Below are positions 1-5,130 of a stretch of DNA of 6,551 bases, in pieces. The DNA is from Paracoccaceae bacterium. GTDB lineage: Bacteria > Pseudomonadota > Alphaproteobacteria > Rhodobacterales > Rhodobacteraceae. The first letter of the stretch is position 1; every line of letters starts with the position of its first letter. The stretch covers positions 1 to 6,551 of the forward strand of contig SLKW01000215.1 in NCBI GenBank assembly GCA_007134405.1, written 5' to 3'. Below the pieces are notes generated by a model. It saw only the letters and a list, made by a program, of their open reading frames with translations, ran no database searches and was not told where the DNA came from. The position numbers and the translations under genes were made by a program.

Positions 1-658
1 CATCCAGGCGCATATCTCGGGCGGCTCGGGCATCATCACCGGCCGCTTCACGGTCGAGGAGACGACGCAGCTCGCCGTCCTGCTGCGCTCGGGCGCGCTG
101 CCGGCCGAGATGACCTTCCTCGAGGAACGCACGATCGGCCCCGAACTGGGGCAGGACAGCATCGACGCGGGCAGCCTGGCGGCCATGGTCGCCGGCGCCG
201 CGATCCTTTTGTTCATGGTGGCCAGCTACGGCTTCTTCGGCATCATCGCCAATATCGCCCTGATCCTCAACGTGACGATGGTTCTGGCGCTCCTGTCGCT
301 GATCGGCGCGACGCTGACCTTGCCGGGCATCGCCGGGATCGTGCTCACCATCGGCATGGCGGTCGACGCCAACGTCCTGATCTTCGAGCGTATCCGCGAG
401 GAGCTCCGAACCGCCAAGGGCCCCGCCCGCGCCATCCAGCAGGGCTACGAGAAGGCGCTCTCGGCGATCCTCGACGCCAATGTCACCACCTTCATCACCG
501 CGGCGATCCTGTTTGCGCTCGGCTCCGGCCCGGTGCGCGGCTTCGCGGTGACGCTGGGCCTCGGCATCGTGACCTCGGTCTTCACCGCGCTCTTCGTCAC
601 GCGCCTGATGATCGTCTTCTGGTTCGAGCGCAAGCGCCCGAAAACCTTCGCCATCTGA
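1..658 (+). CDS. secD: Protein translocase subunit SecD (C-terminal part, 5' end outside window)
   Basis: SecD works with SecF at the SecYEG channel in the inner membrane, using the proton gradient to help pull exported proteins into the periplasm. The reading frame is open from base 2, so the start lies upstream and 218 codons are visible. They begin at the end of the first periplasmic domain, with the SGG..IITG and FTVEE motifs and the run RSGALPAEMTFLEERTIGP that leads into the membrane half. Several hydrophobic segments follow. The SecD signature GMAVDANVLIFERIREE lies at about 352-402; its Asp (codon 365-367) matches the membrane aspartate needed for proton-driven function in the E. coli protein. 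The gene ends in a basic tail, and secF starts 12 bp later. About the last 40% of a usual SecD is present. Identity is very secure. Confidence 0.97.
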   Translation, partial: IQAHISGGSGIITGRFTVEETTQLAVLLRSGALPAEMTFLEERTIGPELGQDSIDAGSLAAMVAGAAILLFMVASYGFFGIIANIALILNVTMVLALLSLIGATLTLPGIAGIVLTIGMAVDANVLIFERIREELRTAKGPARAIQQGYEKALSAILDANVTTFITAAILFALGSGPVRGFAVTLGLGIVTSVFTALFVTRLMIVFWFERKRPKTFAI

Positions 659-670
659 GGAGCGCGAGAC

Positions 671-1642
671 ATGCGACTGAAACTCGTCCCGCAAGACACG
701 TCGATCGACTTCCTCGGCTCCTGGAAGATCACCTTCGGCACCTCGATGGTGCTCATGGTGCTCTCGGTCGTGGCCTTCTTCACCTTCGGGCTCAACTTCG
801 GCATCGACTTCCGTGGCGGCACCTCGATCCGGACCGAGGCGACGCAACCCGTCGATGTCGGCGCCTACCGCAACGCGATCCAGCCGCTGGGGCTAGGCGA
901 CGTCGCCATCTCCGAGGTGTTCGACCCGACCTTCGGCGAGGATCAGAACGTCGCCATGGTCCGCATCCAGACGCAGGAGGGGCAGGAATCCGTGCCCCCC
1001 GCCGTGCTCGATCAGGTCCAGTCCGCCCTGCAGGAGGTCGATCCGACCCTGCGCTTCACCTCGGTCGAATCGGTCGGGCCCAAGGTTTCGGGCGAATTGG
1101 TCCAATCGGCGATCCTCGCCGTCACCGCCGCCCTGGCCGCGATTCTCTTCTACATCTGGCTCCGCTTCGAATGGCAGTTCAGCGTCGGCGCGGTCGCCGC
1201 GCTGGTGCATGACGTGGTGCTCACCATCGGGCTCTTCTCGGTCCTGCAGATTCGTTTCGACCTGGCGATCATCGCCGCGATCCTGACCATCGTCGGCTAT
1301 TCGATCAACGACACCGTCGTCGTCTTCGACCGGATGCGCGAGAACCTCATCAAGTACAAGAAGCGCCCGCTGATCGACGTCTTCAACCTGTCCTTGAACG
1401 ACACGCTGTCGCGCACGGTGATGACCTCGGTCACCACGCTGCTGGCGCTCCTGTCGCTCTTCATCCTCGGCGGCGACGTGATCCGCGGCTTTGTCTTCGC
1501 GATGATCTGGGGCGTGATCGTCGGCACCTGGTCATCGATGTTCGTGGCCGCCGTGGTGGTCAAGCGGCTGGGCGTCAAGCGGGACTGGTCGAAGACCGAC
1601 ACCGACAAGCCCGGCACGCAGTTCTCGACCAGCGGCAACTGA
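671..1642 (+). CDS. secF: Protein translocase subunit SecF
   Basis: SecF is the inner-membrane partner of SecD in the proton-driven complex that assists SecYEG export. The 323-aa product has the normal family length. It has a first membrane segment at about residues 20-40, then GIDFRGGT (44-51) opening a periplasmic domain to about residue 140. SVGPKVSGEL (134-143) leads into five more membrane segments between about 144 and 297. The hallmark GYSINDTVVVFDRMREN (209-225) is in the fourth segment; D213 corresponds to the conserved membrane aspartate. The C-terminus is a short polar tail. The ATG at 671 has a GAGGAG ribosome binding site at 657-662, overlapping the secD stop, with 8 bp spacing, so secD and secF are one operon. 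No frameshift or unusual residue is seen. Confidence 0.97.
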   Translation: MRLKLVPQDTSIDFLGSWKITFGTSMVLMVLSVVAFFTFGLNFGIDFRGGTSIRTEATQPVDVGAYRNAIQPLGLGDVAISEVFDPTFGEDQNVAMVRIQTQEGQESVPPAVLDQVQSALQEVDPTLRFTSVESVGPKVSGELVQSAILAVTAALAAILFYIWLRFEWQFSVGAVAALVHDVVLTIGLFSVLQIRFDLAIIAAILTIVGYSINDTVVVFDRMRENLIKYKKRPLIDVFNLSLNDTLSRTVMTSVTTLLALLSLFILGGDVIRGFVFAMIWGVIVGTWSSMFVAAVVVKRLGVKRDWSKTDTDKPGTQFSTSGN

Positions 1643-1650
1643 GGGGGCAT

Positions 1651-2004
1651 ATGCGACTGACCGAAGTCGATTTCGGCGCCGCCCAGCCCATCGAGGGCTA
1701 CGGACCCGGCTTCTTTCGCATCGGCGGGCAGTCGCATGATGCGCCGGTCCTCATCGCGCCCGGCCATGTCGTCCCCTGGGGCGGCTACGACGACCCCGGC
1801 CCGCTGCTGCAACTGGCCGGGCAGATCGACGTCCTCTTCATCGGCACCGGCGCCGAGATCGCGCCCATTCCGCCCGCCCTGCGCGCCAAGCTCGAAGAGG
1901 CCGGACTGGGGGTCGAGACCATGGCCTCCGCCACCGCCTGCCGGACCTACAACGTGCTCCTCTCCGAAGGCCGGCGCGTGGCCGTGGCGCTGATCGGCGC
2001 CTGA
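1651..2004 (+). CDS. Mth938-like (DUF498/NDUFAF3-type) small protein
   Basis: This 117-aa protein belongs to the Mth938-like fold family (PF04430), which includes human NDUFAF3, a mitochondrial complex I assembly factor. The bacterial role is not established. Features seen are an N-terminal strand region ending in GYGPGFFRI, a VVPWG segment near the middle, the strand VLFIGTGAEI followed by a PP-containing helix, and the C-terminal ACRTYNVLLSEGRRVAVALI stretch typical of alphaproteobacterial members. There is no signal peptide or membrane segment, so a cytoplasmic location is expected. The ATG is 8 bp after the secF stop, and a strong GAGGGGG ribosome binding site (1641-1647) begins inside that stop, so the gene should be translated with secDF. 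Linkage to secDF recurs in alphaproteobacteria as I recall it; whether it means a membrane-assembly role is inference. Confidence 0.88.
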   Translation: MRLTEVDFGAAQPIEGYGPGFFRIGGQSHDAPVLIAPGHVVPWGGYDDPGPLLQLAGQIDVLFIGTGAEIAPIPPALRAKLEEAGLGVETMASATACRTYNVLLSEGRRVAVALIGA

Positions 2005-2008
2005 TCCC

Positions 2009-2052
2009 GGCCGCCGCAAAATAATATTCCGCGTATTATTTTTCGCGCGGCC
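2009..2052 (+). terminator. Bipartite inverted repeat, putative terminator of the sec operon
   Basis: The inner arms AAAATAATA (2018-2026) and TATTATTTT (2034-2042) are perfect 9-bp complements around the 7-base loop TTCCGCG. The outer arms GGCCGC (2009-2014) and GCGGCC (2047-2052) add 6 perfect pairs, separated from the inner stem by a 3x4 internal loop. It starts 5 bp after the stop of the Mth938-like gene, the expected place for a terminator. It is not a classical one, because the T-run (2039-2043) lies mostly inside the stem and the GC-rich stem is outermost. A protein-binding palindrome is the main alternative. The A+T-only stem stands out in this high-GC DNA. Confidence 0.5.
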
Positions 2053-2147
2053 CCCCAAACCGGCCTTCGGTGTTGCATCCGGGCCCACACCGAACGTTGC
2101 GCCCGAACCGCCCATTCGGCCTGAATCGGCCCGAAATGCCGGAATCT

Positions 2148-2213
2148 GCTACCCGCTTGCCACCCACGTGCCACCCGCTTGCCACCCACGTGCCACCCGC
2201 TTGCCACCCGCCT
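2148..2213. repeat. Six 11-bp tandem repeats in an alternating 22-bp array
   Basis: Six consecutive 11-bp units sharing GCCACCC are present. They alternate between type A, GCCACCCGCTT (2170-2180 and 2192-2202 exact; 2148-2158 with one change; 2203-2213 with one change), and type B, GCCACCCACGT (2159-2169 and 2181-2191, identical). The order is A'-B-A-B-A-A''. Each B-A junction creates the palindrome CACGTG (2165-2170 and 2187-2192), exactly 22 bp apart. The 11-bp period is close to one helical turn, so copies would face the same side of the DNA. Read on the - strand, the units encode Trp/Gly/Val repeats that inflate spurious ORFs. Function is unknown: a minisatellite, a protein-binding array and a mobile intergenic repeat are all possible. 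Confidence 0.85.
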
Positions 2214-2283
2214 GCCGGCGCCCGGATTCCCAACAAGCCAAGGCAATCCGCCCCGTCCCCCCAGCGACCCGCACCCCGCGCCG

Positions 2284-2298
2284 TCAACCTTTCATTAA
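2284..2298. promoter_or_regulatory. CtrA-like TTAA-N7-TTAA site (one mismatch)
   Basis: TCAA (2284-2287), seven bases CCTTTCA, then TTAA (2295-2298) match the alphaproteobacterial CtrA full-site pattern TTAA-N7-TTAA at seven of eight positions. The site stands in strongly GC-rich DNA, 35 bp before the proposed -35 of ccmA, a plausible place for a regulator. CtrA is a cell-cycle, motility and gene-transfer regulator in this order. Its control of ccm genes is not established, so this is pattern matching only. Confidence 0.25.
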
Positions 2299-2333
2299 TC
2301 CACGCGACCGACCCGCCCCCGCGCCGCTTTCGG

Positions 2334-2361
2334 TTGCGCGCGCCGCGCGTTGGGCTAAACC
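2334..2361 (+). promoter_or_regulatory. Candidate ccmA promoter, placed for a leaderless mRNA
   Basis: A possible -35 TTGCGC (2334-2339) and -10 TAAACC (2356-2361) are 16 bp apart. The normal distance from the -10 puts the transcription start at about 2368, the A of the ccmA ATG. No Shine-Dalgarno sequence is seen in the 20 bp before that ATG, which agrees with leaderless translation. Both hexamers are imperfect. Confidence 0.4.
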
Positions 2362-2367
2362 CCGCGC

Positions 2368-2985
2368 ATGGACCTGACCGTGACCGATCTGACCGTCGCC
2401 CGCGGGGGCGTGCCGATCCTCGAGGGCGTGGGATTCGCCCTCGCCCCCGGCGCGGCGCTGGTCCTGCGCGGCCCCAACGGTTGCGGCAAGACGACCCTTC
2501 TGCGCACGCTCGCCGGGCTGCAACCCGCGCTCTCGGGCGACATCTCCTGCCCGCCCGAAGCGATCGCCTATGCCGGCCATGCCGACGGGCTGAAGGCGGT
2601 TCTGACGGTCGCCGAGAACCTTGAATTCTGGGCCGCGATCCACGGCACACACGGCATCGACGCGGCGCTTTCCGCCATGAATCTCAACGATCTGACCGAC
2701 CGCCAGGCACAGAACCTCTCGGCCGGGCAGAAGCGCCGCCTGGGCCTGGCGCGCCTCATGGTCACCGGCCGACCCTTCTGGCTTCTGGACGAACCCACCG
2801 TCTCGCTCGACACAGCCTCGGTCGCGCTTTTCGGCGCGGTCGTGCGCGCCCATCTGGCGACCGGCGGCGCGGCGCTGATGGCCAGCCATATCGACCTCGG
2901 CCTGTCCGAAGCGGCGGTCCTCGACCTCGCCCCCTACCGCGCCGCGCCCCGCCTGCCGCAGGGCTTCGACGAGGCCTTCGCGTGA
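2368..2985 (+). CDS. ccmA: Cytochrome c biogenesis haem-exporter ATP-binding protein CcmA
   Basis: CcmA is the cytoplasmic ATPase of the CcmABCD complex. ATP hydrolysis releases haem-loaded CcmE so haem can be attached to c-type apocytochromes. The 205-aa product is a compact single ABC domain of family-typical length. It has the Walker A GPNGCGKT (35-42), the CcmA-characteristic YAGHADGLK (68-76) in the Q-loop region, the signature LSAGQ (117-121), Walker B FWLLDEP (137-143; D141 and catalytic E142), and the switch His in ASH (H174). No membrane segment is present. The ATG at 2368 lacks a ribosome binding site but sits six bases after a -10-like TAAACC, suggesting leaderless translation. The stop overlaps the ccmB start in GTGA, so the two ABC subunits are translationally coupled. 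Confidence 0.96.
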   Translation: MDLTVTDLTVARGGVPILEGVGFALAPGAALVLRGPNGCGKTTLLRTLAGLQPALSGDISCPPEAIAYAGHADGLKAVLTVAENLEFWAAIHGTHGIDAALSAMNLNDLTDRQAQNLSAGQKRRLGLARLMVTGRPFWLLDEPTVSLDTASVALFGAVVRAHLATGGAALMASHIDLGLSEAAVLDLAPYRAAPRLPQGFDEAFA

Positions 2986-3638
2986 TCGCGCTCCTCGCCC
3001 GCGACCTGAAGCTCGCCTTCCGCGCCGGCGGCGGTTTCGGCCTCGGCCTCGGCTTCTTCCTGATCCTCGCCGTCCTCGTCCCCCTCGGCGTCGGTCCCGA
3101 ACCCCGCACCCTCGCCCTGATCGCCCCCGGCATCCTCTGGGTCGGCGCGCTGCTGGCGAGCCTCCTGTCGCTCGACCGGATCTTCGCGCTCGATTTCGAG
3201 GACGGCTCGCTGGACCTGCTGGCCACCGCGCCCATCCCGCTCGAGGGCGTCGTGGCGATCAAGGCCTTGGCCCATTGGATCACGACAGGACTACCCCTTG
3301 TGGTCGCAGCACCCGTTCTGGGGGTCCTGCTGAACCTCGCCCCGGCCGCCTACGGCTGGCTGATCGTCTCGCTCCTGATCGGAACGCCCGCGCTTTCGGT
3401 CATCGGCGCCTTCGGCGCGGCGCTCACCGTGGGCCTCAAGCGCGGCGGACTCCTGCTGTCGCTTCTCGTCCTGCCGCTCTACATCCCGACGCTCATCTAC
3501 GGTGCCGAGGTGGTGATCCGCGGCGCCGTGGGCCTGCCCGTCGCCACGCCGCTTCTGTTTCTCGCCGGCATCACCGCCGGCTCCGCCGCCCTCCTGCCCT
3601 TTGCCGCTGCGCTTGCGCTGCGCGTCAATCTGCGCTGA
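2982..3638 (+). CDS. ccmB: Haem exporter permease CcmB
   Basis: CcmB is the integral-membrane partner of CcmA in the System I cytochrome c maturation ABC complex. The 218-aa product matches the usual length of about 220. It has six predicted membrane segments, at about residues 22-38, 47-65, 99-119, 127-149, 157-179 and 188-212. Family motifs include the cytoplasmic FEDGSLD (72-78) after the second segment and [12 protein letters not shown] (164-175) in the fifth. The start is a GTG overlapping the ccmA TGA by four bases, with GAGG at 2971-2974 seven bases upstream. That gives an N-terminus ([14 protein letters not shown]) typical of CcmB. What CcmAB transports is still argued; the complex is needed to release holo-CcmE. 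Confidence 0.96.
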   Translation: MIALLARDLKLAFRAGGGFGLGLGFFLILAVLVPLGVGPEPRTLALIAPGILWVGALLASLLSLDRIFALDFEDGSLDLLATAPIPLEGVVAIKALAHWITTGLPLVVAAPVLGVLLNLAPAAYGWLIVSLLIGTPALSVIGAFGAALTVGLKRGGLLLSLLVLPLYIPTLIYGAEVVIRGAVGLPVATPLLFLAGITAGSAALLPFAAALALRVNLR

Positions 3639-3647
3639 GCTGTCACA

Positions 3648-3664
3648 GGCTCGTGGCTTGAGCC
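3648..3664 (+). other. Small hairpin in the ccmB-ccmC gap
   Basis: GGCTC (3648-3652) and GAGCC (3660-3664) form a perfect 5-bp stem around a 7-base loop, 9 bp after the ccmB stop. The right arm overlaps the proposed -35 of ccmC. There is no following T-run, so it is not a typical terminator. It might attenuate read-through or be chance in GC-rich DNA. Confidence 0.25.
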
Positions 3665-3686
3665 CGCTTGCGCCAACGATTAGGTA
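3658..3686 (+). promoter_or_regulatory. Candidate internal ccmC promoter, placed for a leaderless mRNA
   Basis: A -35-like TTGAGC (3658-3663) and -10-like TAGGTA (3681-3686) have an ideal 17-bp spacer. Start would fall at about 3693, the A of the ccmC ATG, the same six-base -10-to-ATG distance as at ccmA. No good Shine-Dalgarno sequence precedes ccmC. This would make ccmC and the genes after it a separate transcription unit from ccmAB, or one with added expression. Confidence 0.4.
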
Positions 3687-3692
3687 TTCCGC

Positions 3693-4433
3693 ATGTCGAC
3701 CACCTCGCTCTGGGAATACGCCAATCCGGTGAAATTCATGCGTCTTTCGGGGCGCGTGCTACCCTGGTTCGCGGGCGCTGCGGCCGTGACGCTGGTCGCG
3801 GGGCTGGTCTGGGGCTTCTTCTTCACGCCTGACGATTTCCGCCAGGGCTCGACTGTCAAGATCATTTTCCTGCACGTCCCCGCCGCGCTCGTGGCGATCA
3901 ACGCCTGGATAATGATGCTCGTGGCCTCGCTCATCTGGCTGATCCGCCGCCACCATGTCTCGGCGCTCGCCGCCAAGGCCGCCGCGCCCATCGGCGCGGT
4001 GATGACCGTGATCGGGCTTTTTACCGGCGCGGTCTGGGGCCAGCCGATGTGGGGCACCTGGTGGGCCTGGGACCCGCGGTTGACGGCCTTCCTGATCCTC
4101 TTTCTCTTCTACCTTGGCTATATCGCACTCTGGTCGGCGATCGAGGATGCCGACACCGCCGCCGACCTGACCGCCGTCCTCTGCCTCGTCGGCACGGTCT
4201 TTGCGGTCCTGTCGCGCTACGCCGCGTTCTTCTGGAGCCAGGGCCTGCACCAGGGCGCCTCCCTCAGCCTGGCGCCGGGCACGCGGATGGACTGGGCCTA
4301 CAAGGCGCCGCTCTACGTCTGCATGACCGGATTTTCGCTGCTCTTCATCGCGCTCCTGCTGGCCGGCACGCGGACCGAGATCCGCGCCCGCCGCTCGCGC
4401 GCGCTGATGGTCCGCGAAAGGATGTACGCATGA
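3693..4433 (+). CDS. ccmC: Haem-handling membrane protein CcmC
   Basis: CcmC binds haem at the periplasmic face of the inner membrane and loads it onto the chaperone CcmE. The 246-aa product has about six membrane segments. Its periplasmic WWD domain is WGQPMWGTWWAWDPRLT (115-131). Two His flank it at the family's haem-ligand positions: H61 in FLHVP and H186 in LHQGAS. The stretch before H186 reads YAAFFWSQGLHQ, where enterobacterial CcmC has the SVEWWNTLHQ type; I take this as a Rhodobacterales variant, not a defect. The ATG at 3693 follows ccmB by 54 bp, lacks a clear ribosome binding site and lies six bases after a -10-like TAGGTA. The short basic C-terminal tail overlaps the ccmD start. 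CcmF, the other WWD protein, is much longer and is excluded by size. Confidence 0.96.
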   Translation: MSTTSLWEYANPVKFMRLSGRVLPWFAGAAAVTLVAGLVWGFFFTPDDFRQGSTVKIIFLHVPAALVAINAWIMMLVASLIWLIRRHHVSALAAKAAAPIGAVMTVIGLFTGAVWGQPMWGTWWAWDPRLTAFLILFLFYLGYIALWSAIEDADTAADLTAVLCLVGTVFAVLSRYAAFFWSQGLHQGASLSLAPGTRMDWAYKAPLYVCMTGFSLLFIALLLAGTRTEIRARRSRALMVRERMYA

Positions 4434-4594
4434 TGCCCGATCTTGGCGCCTACACCATCGAGGTGACGCTGGCCTGGCTGGGTTCGCTGGTGCTGATCGG
4501 CGCGCTGACGTTGTGGGTCTGGCTGCGCGGCCGCCGCGTCCGGGCCGAGTTGGAGCATATCGAAAACCGTTCGGAGCGCAAACGACATGGCTAA
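4430..4594 (+). CDS. ccmD: Haem exporter protein CcmD
   Basis: CcmD is a small membrane protein that joins CcmC to CcmAB and is needed to release holo-CcmE. The product is 54 aa, or 53 if the adjacent in-frame ATG at 4433 is used. An N-terminal MMPDLGAYTIEV lead precedes a single membrane segment (about residues 12-33). A basic stretch, RGRRVR (33-38), and a charged cytoplasmic tail follow, which is the standard CcmD layout. AAAGGA (4417-4422) gives a ribosome binding site about 7 bp before the ATG at 4430. The first ATG overlaps the ccmC TGA, so coupling is expected, and its 3' end overlaps ccmG by 8 bp. The gene is easy to miss because the same frame stays open far upstream inside ccmC; only this last part is real. 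Confidence 0.93.
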   Translation: MMPDLGAYTIEVTLAWLGSLVLIGALTLWVWLRGRRVRAELEHIENRSERKRHG

Positions 4595-5126
4595 GCTGAA
4601 ACCGCTCATGATCCTGCCGCCGGCTCTGCTGGCGGGATTCGTGGCCTTCGTCGCCGCCGGCAACCTGCGCGAGGATCGCGACGCGCTGCCCTCGGCCCGG
4701 GCCGGGCAGGCCGCGCCGGTGATCCAGCTGGAGGAAATGCCGGGCCGCACCCTGCTGACGGATGACCATATCCGGTCGGGCGAGGTGACGCTGGTGAATT
4801 TCTGGGCCTCCTGGTGCCCGCCCTGCCGCGCCGAGCACCCGGTGCTCGAGGCGCTGGCCGAGGAGGGCGTGACCGTGCTGGGCGTCAACTACCGCGACCA
4901 GCCCGACCGCGCCGAGGCGTTCCTGGTCGAACTGGGCGATCCGTTCACCGCGCTGGGGGCCGATCCGCGCGCGCGGATGGGCCTGGACTGGGGGGTCGTG
5001 GGCCTGCCGGAAACCTTTGTCGTCGACGGGCAGGGCAACATCGTCATGCGCTACGCCGGCCCCATCACCGACGAGATCGTGGAGTCCCGCTTCCGCCCGG
5101 CGATGGCGCAGGCGGCCGGAAACTAG
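4587..5126 (+). CDS. ccmG: Thiol:disulfide interchange protein CcmG (DsbE)
   Basis: CcmG is a membrane-anchored periplasmic thioredoxin that passes reducing power from CcdA/DsbD towards the apocytochrome CXXCH cysteines so haem can be attached. The 179-aa product has the usual length. An uncleaved signal anchor spans about residues 6-24, followed by the thioredoxin fold. The active site is WCPPC (76-80; C77 and C80), preceded by LVNFWAS. GVVGLPETF (136-144) carries the cis-proline loop (P141) and the CcmG-type ETF signature, which separates it from generic thioredoxins. An acidic region lies between them. The ATG at 4587 overlaps ccmD by 8 bp, with GGAG (4573-4576) ten bases upstream. The next gene starts 4 bp after its TAG. 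Confidence 0.95.
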   Translation: MAKLKPLMILPPALLAGFVAFVAAGNLREDRDALPSARAGQAAPVIQLEEMPGRTLLTDDHIRSGEVTLVNFWASWCPPCRAEHPVLEALAEEGVTVLGVNYRDQPDRAEAFLVELGDPFTALGADPRARMGLDWGVVGLPETFVVDGQGNIVMRYAGPITDEIVESRFRPAMAQAAGN

Positions 5127-5130
5127 CCCG

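Larger units (their letters stand above)
2005..2367. other. 363-bp intergenic region between the sec and ccm clusters
   Basis: No credible gene is seen here. Open frames that cross it on both strands are Arg/Pro/Ala/Gly-rich or repeat-encoded and have no family motifs. From left to right the region holds a bipartite inverted repeat (2009-2052), a stretch with recurring CCGAA and CGGCC words (about 2089-2143), an 11-bp tandem array (2148-2213), a Pro-codon-like C-rich segment, a CtrA-like site (2284-2298), and a promoter-like pair just before ccmA (2334-2361). The region probably separates two transcription units, with a terminator on the left and the ccmA promoter on the right. The middle has no known function. 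Confidence 0.7.

Noticed and set aside
671..1660. Identical first 10 bases ATGCGACTGA at the secF and Mth938-like starts
   Set aside because: Both encode Met-Arg-Leu followed by different codons, and similarity stops at once; probably coincidence.
2148..2213. CRISPR array
   Set aside because: The 11-bp units are contiguous, with no unique spacers and no cas genes.
2070..2624. 184-codon + strand open frame through the intergenic region into ccmA
   Set aside because: It is out of frame with ccmA, rich in Pro/Arg/Ala with His/Pro repeats from the tandem array, and has no ribosome binding site or domain.
1947..2650. Two overlapping - strand open frames rich in VASGWHVGGKRVA-like repeats
   Set aside because: The peptide repeats are just the 11-bp DNA array read backwards. 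Outside the array they are Arg-rich, and one runs antisense into ccmA.
4049..4429. Upstream extension of the ccmD frame inside ccmC
   Set aside because: The extension lies wholly within ccmC and encodes Arg/Pro/Gly-rich sequence. CcmD proteins are about 50 aa, and a ribosome binding site precedes 4430.
5017..5130. Longer DUF1638 start at an ATG inside ccmG
   Set aside because: It would add 38 low-complexity Ser/Arg/Ala residues with no family similarity and overlap ccmG deeply; the GTG at 5131 fits better.
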